45,413 nt of DNA, taken from contig DYSN01000020.1 in assembly GCA_020718205.1 (NCBI GenBank), positions 1 to 45,413 on the forward strand, read 5' to 3'. The DNA comes from Draconibacterium orientale (GTDB lineage: Bacteria; Bacteroidota; Bacteroidia; Bacteroidales; UBA12170). The notes below the pieces were generated by a model that saw nothing but the letters and a program-made list of their open reading frames with translations, did not search any database and had not been told where the DNA came from. Below are positions 19,079 through 27,480 of the stretch, one piece after another. Each line of letters starts with the position of its first letter. The first letter of the stretch is position 1. The translations under genes were made by a program, and so were the position numbers.

Positions 19079-21568
19079 ATGTCAGAAAACAATTATACCA
19101 TTTCGCAAATCGCAAAGATCGTAAATGGCCAACTCCACATGCAATCTGGTATCGATGTGCAAATTAATGAATTACTTATCGATAGCCGCAAACTCATCAA
19201 TACTGAAAATTGCTTGTTTTTTGCTCTAAAAACCAAACGTAACGATGGCCATAAATACATTGGCAATCTTTATCAGGCTGGTCTTCGAAATTTCATGGTG
19301 AGTCAGTTGCCCGATGAAGTAGAAGAATATCCCGGTTCTAATTTCATTGTGGTTGCCGATACTTTAAAAGCCCTGCAAAAATTAGCTGCAAATCACAGGG
19401 CTCAAATGAAATATCCTGTGATTGGAATCACCGGAAGCAATGGAAAAACTGTGGTTAAAGAATGGCTGTTTCAGGTGCTTCAAAACGATATGCGGGTATA
19501 CAGGAGTCCAAAAAGTTATAACAGTCAGGTGGGCGTTCCGCTGAGCGTTTGGCAAATGACCCCTAACTACGATTTGGCCATTCTCGAAGCCGGCATTTCC
19601 GAACCCAACGAAATGGAGAATCTTCAAAAAATAATACAACCCACCATTGGCATCTTTACCAATGTGGGCGAAGCTCATGGGGAAAACTTTATCAACAAAA
19701 CCCACAAAGCCGGCGAAAAGCTAAAGCTGTTTACCAAAGTTAAAACACTCATTTACAGTATCGATCAGGATCATATTCAGCAGGTTCTTCTCCGGTCGGA
19801 ACTACTCGAAAACATTACAGGATTCACCTGGAGCATGTACCAGTATGCCGATTTAAGAATAGAAAATATTGAACGTCAGTCGTTTCAAAGTCAGATTTTT
19901 GCCAAATACAAAAACGAAAAAATAAGCATAACCATTCCTTTTAGCGACGATGCATCCATCGAAAATGCCATTCAGGTTTGGTGTTTATTGCTGGTAATGA
20001 ATTATAATCAGGCAGATATTGCCGATAGATTTCTACAGTTGAACCCGGTGGCCATGAGACTGGAGCTAAAAAACGGAATCAACAATTGCAGCATTATCAA
20101 CGATAGTTATAATTCCGACATCAACTCCATTAAAATTGCCCTCGATTTTCTTCAACAACAAAATCAACACACCAAAAACACGGTGATACTCAGCGATATT
20201 TTTCAAAGTGGCAAAAACGAACCCGATTTGTATGAAGAAATTGCCAACCTAATCCGTAAAAAAAACATAGACAGGTTTATTGGAATTGGCCATGCCATTA
20301 AAAAATATGCCGATAAGTTTTCTGAGCCAAAAATTTTCTTCGATTCCACCAACGACTTTTTAAAGAACTTCAGCTTAAATGAATTCAAAAACGAAAATAT
20401 TCTTCTAAAGGGAGCCCGATATTTTGAATTTGAGCAAATTAGCAAAATTCTTCAACAAAAAAGTCATCAAACGGTACTGGAAATCAATCTGGATCACATG
20501 ATTGCCAACCTCAACTATTTCCGCTCCAAACTGAAGCCACAGACCAAAATCATGCTCATGGTTAAAGCTTTTTCCTATGGCAGCGGAAGTTTCGAAATTG
20601 CCAATCTCATGCAATATCACCATGCCGATTACCTCACCGTGGCCTATGCCGACGAGGGTGTTGAACTACGCAAAGCTGGAATTACGCTGCCAATTATGGT
20701 CATGAGCCCCGACGAAGACAGCATGGATACACTTTTAAAACACGACTTGGAACCCGAGATTTATAGTTTTAAAATCTGGAATGAGCTGGAAAAATCCATT
20801 CGCAGATATTATAAAGAATCGAACCCTGTGAAGATTCACATAAAACTCGATACGGGAATGAAACGCCTGGGTTTTGAAGAAAACGACCTCCCCGAATTAA
20901 AAACCCGAATAGCAAACAGCGGACTGATAAAGGTTCAGTCAGTTTTCAGTCATTTGGCTTCGAGCGACAATACCCACTCCAACCAGTTTACTCACACACA
21001 ATTCAATCGGTTTATGGCCATGTGCAACGAGCTGGAAACCAGTTGTGGCGAGCCTCTGATAAAACATATCCTGAACTCAGCCGGCATCACACGATTCCCC
21101 GAATATCAACTGGATATGGTGCGACTTGGGCTTGGGTTATATGGATTTTCTCCGGTGCCGGAGGAGGAAGACAAGCTCCAAAACATTCACAAACTCAAAA
21201 CAAGCATCACGCAGATTAAACAAATTAGCAAAGGCGAAAGTGTTGGTTACGATCAGGCATTTGTGGCCGAAAGCGATATAACAATTGCTACCATTGCCAT
21301 TGGTTATGCCGATGGCATTCACCGTTATCTAAGCAACGGCAACTACGAAATGTTTGTAAATGGCAAACCGGCTCCTGTTGTTGGTAGAGTTTGCATGGAT
21401 ATGCTCATGCTGAATATCAGCGGTATCGATTGTCAAGAAGGCGACGAAGTGGTTGTTTTTGAAAACCAAAAGCACATTAGAAAAATAGCTCAAAAAGGAC
21501 AAACCATTCCCTACGAAATCTTAACCGGCATCTCACAACGGGTTAAAAGAGTTTATTTTAAAGAATAA
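19079..21568 (+). CDS. murF-alr: Bifunctional MurF ligase / alanine racemase
   Basis: An 829-residue fusion of UDP-MurNAc-tripeptide:D-Ala-D-Ala ligase and alanine racemase, an arrangement common in Bacteroidota. MurF part (1 to about 455): N-terminal substrate domain, ATP P-loop GITGSNGKT (116-124), AGISEPNEME, TNVGEAHGENF, and NDSYNSD (341-347). Alr part (about 465-829): PLP lysine Lys496 in MVKAFSYGSGS, the KLDTGMKRLGF segment, HILNSAGITRFPE, the catalytic Tyr in VGYDQAFVA, and GRVCMDMLML. Together they make D-Ala and add D-Ala-D-Ala to the cell-wall precursor. The Alr lysine motif reads KAFSYG rather than the common KADAYG, as is usual for this fusion subfamily. It is in an operon with pdxA. 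Confidence 0.95.
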   Translation: MSENNYTISQIAKIVNGQLHMQSGIDVQINELLIDSRKLINTENCLFFALKTKRNDGHKYIGNLYQAGLRNFMVSQLPDEVEEYPGSNFIVVADTLKALQKLAANHRAQMKYPVIGITGSNGKTVVKEWLFQVLQNDMRVYRSPKSYNSQVGVPLSVWQMTPNYDLAILEAGISEPNEMENLQKIIQPTIGIFTNVGEAHGENFINKTHKAGEKLKLFTKVKTLIYSIDQDHIQQVLLRSELLENITGFTWSMYQYADLRIENIERQSFQSQIFAKYKNEKISITIPFSDDASIENAIQVWCLLLVMNYNQADIADRFLQLNPVAMRLELKNGINNCSIINDSYNSDINSIKIALDFLQQQNQHTKNTVILSDIFQSGKNEPDLYEEIANLIRKKNIDRFIGIGHAIKKYADKFSEPKIFFDSTNDFLKNFSLNEFKNENILLKGARYFEFEQISKILQQKSHQTVLEINLDHMIANLNYFRSKLKPQTKIMLMVKAFSYGSGSFEIANLMQYHHADYLTVAYADEGVELRKAGITLPIMVMSPDEDSMDTLLKHDLEPEIYSFKIWNELEKSIRRYYKESNPVKIHIKLDTGMKRLGFEENDLPELKTRIANSGLIKVQSVFSHLASSDNTHSNQFTHTQFNRFMAMCNELETSCGEPLIKHILNSAGITRFPEYQLDMVRLGLGLYGFSPVPEEEDKLQNIHKLKTSITQIKQISKGESVGYDQAFVAESDITIATIAIGYADGIHRYLSNGNYEMFVNGKPAPVVGRVCMDMLMLNISGIDCQEGDEVVVFENQKHIRKIAQKGQTIPYEILTGISQRVKRVYFKE

Positions 21569-21579
21569 AAACGGGGGAC

Positions 21580-21640
21580 AAAAAAAAAGCCCACGAAGGA
21601 CTCGCGGACTTTGCATTTACCAATTATCTATCTCGATTCG
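21580..21640 (-). ncRNA. Candidate small RNA, cassette C
   Basis: A short minus-strand transcription unit between argS and murF-alr: promoter TTG-N19-TATCTTTG at 21645-21674, a predicted start near 21640, a leader of about 30 nt containing TTGGTAAATG (21614-21623), then a 10-bp hairpin and a 9-T tract. The predicted RNA is about 60 nt. No gene follows on the minus strand; the next DNA is antisense to the 3' end of murF-alr. The leader resembles cassettes A and B only partly (TTGGT, then ATG). Confidence 0.5.
21587..21611 (-). terminator. Intrinsic terminator (end of cassette C, also serves argS)
   Basis: Minus strand AAGTCCGCGA, loop GTCCT, TCGTGGGCTT: ten pairs including two G-U wobbles, followed by nine T residues (A-run 21580-21588 on plus). 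It is the only terminator between argS (stop at 21742) and the opposing murF-alr gene. Confidence 0.8.
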
Positions 21641-21644
21641 CTTA

Positions 21645-21674
21645 CAAAGATAAGGCATAAAAAAATTTTGTCAA
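21645..21674 (-). promoter_or_regulatory. Full consensus promoter of cassette C
   Basis: On the minus strand TTG (plus CAA at 21672-21674), 19 bases, then TATCTTTG (plus CAAAGATA at 21645-21652). Both elements and the spacing fit the Bacteroidota consensus TTG-N19-21-TAnnTTTG exactly. It lies downstream of the argS stop and points away from any minus-strand gene. Confidence 0.65.
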
Positions 21675-21741
21675 GTGTTTTTTCCACTTTTTTTTAATTT
21701 TTTTTCAACGCTTTTTGTAAGTAACTGAACTTCTATATGTT

Positions 21742-23529
21742 CTACATTCTTTCAGGTACATGAATACCCAAAATTCCCATACCGCTTTTAATTATTTGAG
21801 CCACTTGAGCCGATAAATCCAATCTAAAAGACCGCTTTTCCTGATCCGATTCTTTCAAAATACTCAAATCCTGATAAAACTTATTATAATCCTTTACCAT
21901 TTCGAAAATGAAATTTGCAACCATGCTGGGGCTATAATTTTTTGCTGCCTGAACAATCACCGCCGGATAGTTGGCAATATGTTTCAGCAACTCTTTTTCT
22001 CTGCCGTCGAGTAAAAGATTGGGGGAATATGTTCCTTTGTCAAACCCATTTTCACGGGCTTTGCGAAGCACCGACTGAATGCGGGCATGTGTGTACTGAA
22101 TAAACGGGCCTGTATTTCCATTAAAATCAATGCTTTCTACAGGATTAAACATCATTTGCTTTTTGGGATCCACTTTTAGAATAAAGTATTTCAACGCCCC
22201 CAAACTTACCGTTCTATAGAGCACATTGGCTTCGTCGCTGGAAAAATCGTCAATCTTCCCAAGTGCTTTGGTTGTTTCAATGGCTGTTTCGAGCATATCC
22301 TGCATCAAATCGTCGGCATCGACCACCGTTCCTTCCCTCGATTTCATTTTGCCATGGGGCAATTCGACCATACCATAAGATAGGTGATGGATATTGTTAG
22401 CCCACTCCTTCCCCATTTTTTGCAGAACGATTTTTAAAACATCGAAATGATAATTTTGCTCATTTCCAACCACATAAATCATTTCGGTGGGATGAAAATC
22501 CAATTGACGAAGCTGAGCGGTTCCCAAATCCTGAGTCATATAAACCGAAGTTCCATCGGCCCGCAAGAGTAACTTCTCGTCCATACCATCCTGCGTCAAA
22601 TCGCACCAAACGGAGCCATTTTCCTTAACAAACAGAACCTTATCCTTCAAGCCCTCTTCCACCAACTCTTTTCCAAGCAAATAGGTCTCCGATTCGTAAT
22701 ATACTTTGTCAAAATCCACACCCATTTGAGAATAAGTGGTATTGAAACCGGCATAAACCCATTGGTTCATAGTACTCCACAATTGGCGGGTTCTTTCGTC
22801 GCCCAATTCCCATTTTCGCAGCATTTCCTGGGCTTCCAGAATCAATGGCGCATTCTTTTTGGCTTCACCTTCCTCCATGCCTGCATCCATGAGTGCCTTA
22901 ATTTCCTCCTTGTAATATTTATCGAACATCACATAATAATCGCCCACAAATTTATCGCCTTTCTTTTGAGTGCTTTCGGGAGTTGCACCATGACTCCACT
23001 TTTCCCAGGCAAGCATCGATTTGCAAATATGAATGCCGCGATCGTTTATCAGGTTCACTTTTTTCACATTTTTCCCACTGGCTTTTAACAATTCGGCCAC
23101 CGACCAACCCAGAAGATTGTTGCGTATATGGCCCAAATGCAGCGGCTTGTTGGTGTTTGGCGAAGAATATTCGAGAACAACCACGTCGTTTTCGTTCATT
23201 TTGGCTCTGCCATATTGTGGAGTCGCCAGTGCATCGGTCAGAATTGAAATAAAATAACGGTTGTGCAGCTCCAGATTTAAAAACCCATTCACTACATTAA
23301 ATTTTTCGATGTGTGGCTCAAACTCCAGCAACTTGTTGCCCAGCTCTGTAGCTGTTTCTTGTGGCGATTTTTTCGAAAACCGGGTAAAAGAAAAAACGAT
23401 CAAAGTGAAATCGCCTTGCTGGTCTTTGCGGGTTTGTTGCAGTGGAATTTGCTGCAAATCAAGCTCTTGGTTATACAATTCAACGATTGCCTTTTGGGCA
23501 TGCGCAAGGAGCTGGTTTTCCATATTCAT
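21742..23529 (-). CDS. argS: Arginyl-tRNA synthetase
   Basis: Class I arginyl-tRNA synthetase, about 595 residues, charging tRNA-Arg in the cytoplasm. Motifs: HLGHIRNNLLGWS (the HIGH box), NLINDRGIHICKSM, the GKMKSREGTVVDADDL region near the KMSKS position, and a C-terminal anticodon-binding DALR helical domain ending LGIHVPERM. The frame opens further up at 23568, but a full -7 element lies at 23548-23555, so transcription should start near 23541 and that start would not be in the mRNA. The ATG at 23529 (or 23523) is therefore preferred and gives the usual N-terminus. It is monocistronic and divergent from the MscS gene. Confidence 0.95.
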   Translation of the reverse strand: MNMENQLLAHAQKAIVELYNQELDLQQIPLQQTRKDQQGDFTLIVFSFTRFSKKSPQETATELGNKLLEFEPHIEKFNVVNGFLNLELHNRYFISILTDALATPQYGRAKMNENDVVVLEYSSPNTNKPLHLGHIRNNLLGWSVAELLKASGKNVKKVNLINDRGIHICKSMLAWEKWSHGATPESTQKKGDKFVGDYYVMFDKYYKEEIKALMDAGMEEGEAKKNAPLILEAQEMLRKWELGDERTRQLWSTMNQWVYAGFNTTYSQMGVDFDKVYYESETYLLGKELVEEGLKDKVLFVKENGSVWCDLTQDGMDEKLLLRADGTSVYMTQDLGTAQLRQLDFHPTEMIYVVGNEQNYHFDVLKIVLQKMGKEWANNIHHLSYGMVELPHGKMKSREGTVVDADDLMQDMLETAIETTKALGKIDDFSSDEANVLYRTVSLGALKYFILKVDPKKQMMFNPVESIDFNGNTGPFIQYTHARIQSVLRKARENGFDKGTYSPNLLLDGREKELLKHIANYPAVIVQAAKNYSPSMVANFIFEMVKDYNKFYQDLSILKESDQEKRSFRLDLSAQVAQIIKSGMGILGIHVPERM

Positions 23530-23547
23530 TGGTTTAAAATTGGGCTG

Positions 23548-23555
23548 CAAATATA
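23548..23555 (-). promoter_or_regulatory. -7 promoter element for argS
   Basis: Minus-strand TATATTTG, a full TAnnTTTG match, 18 bases before the ATG at 23529. It decides the start codon, since the more upstream ATG at 23568 precedes it. Confidence 0.55.
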
Positions 23556-23665
23556 GGTTTTTAACCATAACCTGTGGACTTCTGCTTGAACCGATACCTA
23601 TAAAATATTCGATATCTTATCAATTTTTTAAACGAATCGGTCAATGGCTTTTCGTAAAATAATAC

Positions 23666-23673
23666 TATTTTTG
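23666..23673 (+). promoter_or_regulatory. -7 promoter element for the MscS channel gene
   Basis: TATTTTTG, a full TAnnTTTG match, ending 14 bases before the ATG at 23688. Confidence 0.5.
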
Positions 23674-23687
23674 GCAAAAAAAATTAA

Positions 23688-24518
23688 ATGGATCAATCGA
23701 AACATATTGATAAAATAAACTCCTTTTGGGAGCAATATACCCCGCTTGCCATAGAATACGGCACCAATCTCATATTTGCCATTCTGGTTTTAGTGCTGGG
23801 ATTCTGGTTTTCGAAACTTTTTTCATCGTCGGTAAAAAAAATGATGCTCAAAAGCAATCTCGACAAATCGCTGGTTCCTTTTCTATCGAGTTTGCTTCAG
23901 ACTGTTCTTAAAGTTCTGGTAGCCATCACGGCTTTGGGGGTTCTTGGCATCGAAATGACTTCGTTCATTGCCATTTTGGGCGCCGCAGGTTTGGCTGTTG
24001 GTATGGCATTATCGGGAACGCTGCAAAACTTTGCCGGCGGCGTGATGATTCTCATTTTCAAACCCTTTAAGGTGGGCGATTTCATTAGTGCTCATGGACA
24101 TAGCGGATCGGTAAAAGAAATTCAGATTTTCAACACTTTGCTCACAACCCCCGATAATAAAGTCATTATTATTCCCAATGGCGGATTGAGCACCGGGAGC
24201 ATGATTAACTATTCCGGAATGACCATGCGTCGCGTAGATTGGACCTTTAGCATTTCCTATGGAGATGATTACCAACATGCTGAGCAGGTTTTAAAGGGTT
24301 TGATTGAAGCTGACAAACGGATACTGACCACCCCCGAACCCTTTATCGGAATCAATGAATTGGCCAGCAGTTCGGTGAATATTGCATTGAGAGTTTGGGT
24401 AAATATTGACGATTACTGGGATGTTTTTTTCGACATGAACAAAAACGTTTTCCTGGTTTTCAAACAGGAAAACCTTCATTTCCCCTTTCCGCAGATGGAT
24501 ATTCATACAAAAAATTAA
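23688..24518 (+). CDS. mscS: Small-conductance mechanosensitive channel, MscS family
   Basis: A 276-residue MscS-type channel of the inner membrane that opens under membrane tension to release solutes on osmotic downshift. Three hydrophobic segments lie at about 20-40, 60-85 and 88-120. The third is the pore helix, Gly/Ala-rich as in the family (GAAGLAVGMALSGTLQNFAGG). It is followed by the MscS beta domain (FKVGDFISAHGHSGSVKEIQIFNTLL, DNKVIIIPNG) and an alpha/beta C-terminal domain (SISYGDDYQHAEQVL). The length is close to that of the E. coli prototype (286), so it is the minimal form without extra domains. It has its own promoter. Confidence 0.95.
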   Translation: MDQSKHIDKINSFWEQYTPLAIEYGTNLIFAILVLVLGFWFSKLFSSSVKKMMLKSNLDKSLVPFLSSLLQTVLKVLVAITALGVLGIEMTSFIAILGAAGLAVGMALSGTLQNFAGGVMILIFKPFKVGDFISAHGHSGSVKEIQIFNTLLTTPDNKVIIIPNGGLSTGSMINYSGMTMRRVDWTFSISYGDDYQHAEQVLKGLIEADKRILTTPEPFIGINELASSSVNIALRVWVNIDDYWDVFFDMNKNVFLVFKQENLHFPFPQMDIHTKN

Positions 24519-24585
24519 CAGGATTCTCAGCTGTTTTTACGCAATTGAAAAAAATGAAAAATCGGTGCAGACCATTGTTTTTGCT

Positions 24586-24593
24586 TAGTTTTG
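24586..24593 (+). promoter_or_regulatory. -7 promoter element for the radical SAM/HhH-GPD-like pair
   Basis: TAGTTTTG, a full TAnnTTTG match, ending 12 bases before the ATG at 24606. The alternative TTG start at 24591 lies inside this element, which favours the ATG. Confidence 0.5.
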
Positions 24594-24605
24594 CATAAAA
24601 AATTT

Positions 24606-25379
24606 ATGGGAACTTTTTTGTTCAACGAAATAATCTTTGGACCCGTAAGTAGCCGCCGACTGGGGGTTTCTTTGGGTATCAATCTACTTCCAACCGACTA
24701 TAAATTCTGCACATTCAATTGTGTTTATTGCGAATGTGGCTGGACTTTGAAATCTGATAAAAAAATTAAACTTCCAACCGCTGCCGAAGTCAACGAAGCT
24801 TTGGAGCAAGTGTTAGAAGATTATAATCAAAAGGGCAAAACCATTGATTCCATCACTTTTGCCGGAAATGGAGAGCCTACCATTCACCCTGATTTCGAAA
24901 AAGTAATAGACGATACCATTGCCTCCAGAAACCGCTTCATGCCACAAGCACTTATTTCTGTGCTGAGTAACGCCTCTCAACTCAACAAACCCAAAGTTAC
25001 CAATGCACTGGCTAAAGTGGATAGAAATATTTTGAAGCTCGATGCCGGAACCGAGAAAACCTATCAGCTTATTAATCAGGCTCAATCGCATCTGAAATTC
25101 GATAAAATTGTAGATTATTTAAAGAATTTTCAGGGGAATCTGATTATCCAGACACTCTTTATCAGGGGCGAACATGGTGGCGAAAAGTTTGATAATACCA
25201 CCGAAGCAGAAGTGAGTGCCTGGCTCAAGCTCTTAACCGAAATCAAGCCAAAATCGGTGATGATATATCCCATTGAACGCGATACGCCCGAAGAAAAATT
25301 AGAAAAAATTGACCATAAAACGCTCCGGAACATTGCATTGCGGGTGGAGAAGTTGGGCTTTAAAGCTGAAATGTACTGA
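24606..25379 (+). CDS. Radical SAM protein, COG0731 type (TYW1-like Fe-S oxidoreductase)
   Basis: A 257-residue radical SAM protein. The 4Fe-4S motif CX3CX2C is at Cys35, Cys39 and Cys42 (FCTFNCVYC), followed by an extra Cys44. Downstream are the SAM-binding segment ITFAGNGEPTIHPDF (the GGEP-type motif reads GNGEP), KLDAGTEKTY, and IIQTLFIRGEHGG. The N-terminal GPVSSRRLGVSLGINLLP is typical of the COG0731 group related to the wybutosine enzyme TYW1; the substrate in bacteria is not established. The start at ATG 24606 is supported by the promoter at 24586-24593. Its stop codon overlaps the next start (TGATGG), so the following Fe-S-type protein is translationally coupled and likely works with it. 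Confidence 0.85.
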   Translation: MGTFLFNEIIFGPVSSRRLGVSLGINLLPTDYKFCTFNCVYCECGWTLKSDKKIKLPTAAEVNEALEQVLEDYNQKGKTIDSITFAGNGEPTIHPDFEKVIDDTIASRNRFMPQALISVLSNASQLNKPKVTNALAKVDRNILKLDAGTEKTYQLINQAQSHLKFDKIVDYLKNFQGNLIIQTLFIRGEHGGEKFDNTTEAEVSAWLKLLTEIKPKSVMIYPIERDTPEEKLEKIDHKTLRNIALRVEKLGFKAEMY

Positions 25380-26368
25380 TGGAAAAAGCTGTCCACGTAA
25401 ATAAGATTCAATGTGAGTTAACCGCAAAGATACTATCGGAAGTAAAATTCCGAACCTCCTTTCTTCAAAGACCTTTCTTAGTTAACCCACTTTCTGATGA
25501 GCTCAAAGCCCGTATGTACTTTTTTGCGGTGGGCATATGTCATCAAACATACCAATTGGCAAATAAGGAACAAAATCTATTTGGCTGGGACTATTTAGAG
25601 TATGGGTTTCTGGAAATTGCTTACCAAAAACCCGATTTATTCTCACCGGAATTTATACTTTCAATGTCTCAAAATGAACTCGTTGAACTTATTAAACCCT
25701 TTTTCTCCCCCAATCATCAACCCCAAAACTGTACCCTTGACAGGTTGGATGAAAGAATGCAACTTTGGCAAAATATGGCAGATTTTCTGGGGAAAAACGG
25801 GGGATTGATTCAACCGCTGATTCAGCAATCAGGTGGCAATGTTATTTGGTTTTACGAGACTTTAAAAAGCATGGAAGCCTTTTCAGATCCTTTGCAAAAG
25901 AAAACCGGTTTTTTTATCAAACTACTGGAAGACAGTGGGTTGTTTAGCCCTAAAAATCCCGAAGAACTTATCCCAATCATGGATTATCACATGCAACGGG
26001 TTTTATTGCGTACTGGTTGTGTGGAATTGCCCGACGAGACCCTAAAAAAGAAACTTCGCAACCATATTGAGCTTGACACCGATCAGGAAATAAGGGAAAA
26101 ATGCATAGAAGCCATGCAATTAATTGCCGACGGTGCGGGAATTCCTGTGCTCAAAATGAATGATATTTTCTATATGCTGGGCAGAAGTTGCTGCAACGAA
26201 AACCCACTTTGCGATGGTGGAAAATGCAGCAAATCGCCATGTAGCCTCAGCCTAACCCTTGAATTGGAAGAACATATTGACTGCCTTTTGGAACCAGCAT
26301 GCAAGGGAGCCAACTCATTCGACTACCGCAGCATATTTGAGCCTCATGTGATTACACATTTTTACTAA
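25379..26368 (+). CDS. HhH-GPD-like protein with C-terminal cysteine cluster
   Basis: A 329-residue protein I cannot assign to a named family, but it has the layout of the HhH-GPD (endonuclease III-like) superfamily. PLQKKTGFFIKLL (171-183) aligns with the region holding the catalytic Lys of Nth-type enzymes (Lys174 or Lys175), and PIMDYHMQRVLLRTG (199-213) matches the catalytic-Asp segment VDTHVxRVxxR, giving Asp202. At the C-terminus GRSCCNENPLC..CSKSPC supplies Cys271/272, 278, 283 and 288, at the position of the 4Fe-4S loop of endonuclease III but with altered spacing. The glycine-rich hairpin of canonical HhH is not obvious. It may be a divergent DNA glycosylase or a nucleoside/queuosine-type N-glycosidase. 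It overlaps the radical SAM gene by one base. Confidence 0.55.
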   Translation: MEKAVHVNKIQCELTAKILSEVKFRTSFLQRPFLVNPLSDELKARMYFFAVGICHQTYQLANKEQNLFGWDYLEYGFLEIAYQKPDLFSPEFILSMSQNELVELIKPFFSPNHQPQNCTLDRLDERMQLWQNMADFLGKNGGLIQPLIQQSGGNVIWFYETLKSMEAFSDPLQKKTGFFIKLLEDSGLFSPKNPEELIPIMDYHMQRVLLRTGCVELPDETLKKKLRNHIELDTDQEIREKCIEAMQLIADGAGIPVLKMNDIFYMLGRSCCNENPLCDGGKCSKSPCSLSLTLELEEHIDCLLEPACKGANSFDYRSIFEPHVITHFY

Positions 26369-26437
26369 CCCCACAATCTGGATTCAGCTCTTTTTAGATT
26401 CACTTTTTTTCTTTCGATGGGTCACAGTGGTATATTT

Positions 26438-26460
26438 TGCAATTATTTTTATAAATTGCA
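26438..26460. repeat. Inverted repeat upstream of the BASS transporter
   Basis: TGCAATT (26438-26444) and AATTGCA (26454-26460) form a 7-bp perfect inverted repeat with a 9-base centre. It overlaps a near-consensus -7 element (TATATTTTG at 26431-26439, one extra base), 22 bases before the transporter ATG. This position would suit an operator. Confidence 0.35.
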
Positions 26461-26481
26461 GGCTTATTTAATACTAATCAC

Positions 26482-27480
26482 ATGACAGATACACTACAAG
26501 CGCTGGATCATATTCGGTTAAACTTTAGCCCATCGAACCTTCATGCCCTCAATATTGCCATAGGAATAGTAATGTTTGGGGTGGCTTTGGAAATAAAGCT
26601 CCGCAGTTTTAAAGAAGTTTTTTTATCACCAAAACCAGCCATTATTGGGTTTGCATCCCAGTTTATATTATTGCCGACTATCACTTTTCTCCTTATTATT
26701 TTATTGAAAGACTGGTTAACTCCTACCATGGCTCTTGGTATGGTGCTCGTAGCTGCATGTCCGGGCGGGAACATCTCCAATTTCATTACATCCTTAGCCA
26801 AAGGAAATGTGGTCTTATCGGTGAGCCTGACGGCCATTGGAACACTGGCAGCAGTGGTACTAACCCCCCTGAATTTTGCATTTTGGGGCAAATTAGTCAT
26901 TCAGTTTTTCGAAAATCAAAGCGCGGGAAATCTGATTCACCCCATCGAAATTGATATTGCTCAGGTTTTTCAAACCATTTTCATCATTCTTGGCATTCCC
27001 CTGATTTCCGGAATTATTATTAACACCAAATTTCCTGAATTTACCAAAAAAATTTCCGGCATCGTTAAAAAGATATCCCTTGTTATTTTTGTGGTCATCA
27101 TTATCATTACCCTATCTAAGAATTTCAATTTCTTTTTGCATGCCATTCAATACATCTTCATTATAGTACTCATTCACAACGCAGTAGCACTATTAACAGG
27201 CTACGGAATCAGCAGTGTTTTTAAACTAAACCCGTTCGACAGAAAAAGTATCAGCATCGAAACCGGCATTCAAAACTCGGGGTTAGCCTTGGTTCTCATC
27301 TTCAACCCCAAAATATTTCCACCCGAACTTGAATTGGGAGGCATGGCCATTATTGCCGCCTGGTGGGGAATTTGGCATATGATTTCGGGATTAGCCATTG
27401 CCGGCTATTGGGGATCATCGTTCAATTTTTTCGGTCTGAAAAAAGCTTCACTTAGTAATTCGAGTCATGGGGATAAATAA
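26482..27480 (+). CDS. Bile acid:sodium symporter family (BASS) transporter
   Basis: A 332-residue inner-membrane transporter of the BASS/SBF family, which couples uptake of organic anions to sodium. About nine to ten hydrophobic segments are visible. The family's crossover/sodium-site signature ACPGGNISNFITSLAKGN is present at about 92-109, together with the second-repeat motif ETGIQNSGLALVL. Substrates of bacterial members vary (bile acids, pantoate, keto acids), so the substrate cannot be told. The gene overlaps the acyltransferase gene by 14 bases, indicating one transcript. Confidence 0.9.
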   Translation: MTDTLQALDHIRLNFSPSNLHALNIAIGIVMFGVALEIKLRSFKEVFLSPKPAIIGFASQFILLPTITFLLIILLKDWLTPTMALGMVLVAACPGGNISNFITSLAKGNVVLSVSLTAIGTLAAVVLTPLNFAFWGKLVIQFFENQSAGNLIHPIEIDIAQVFQTIFIILGIPLISGIIINTKFPEFTKKISGIVKKISLVIFVVIIIITLSKNFNFFLHAIQYIFIIVLIHNAVALLTGYGISSVFKLNPFDRKSISIETGIQNSGLALVLIFNPKIFPPELELGGMAIIAAWWGIWHMISGLAIAGYWGSSFNFFGLKKASLSNSSHGDK

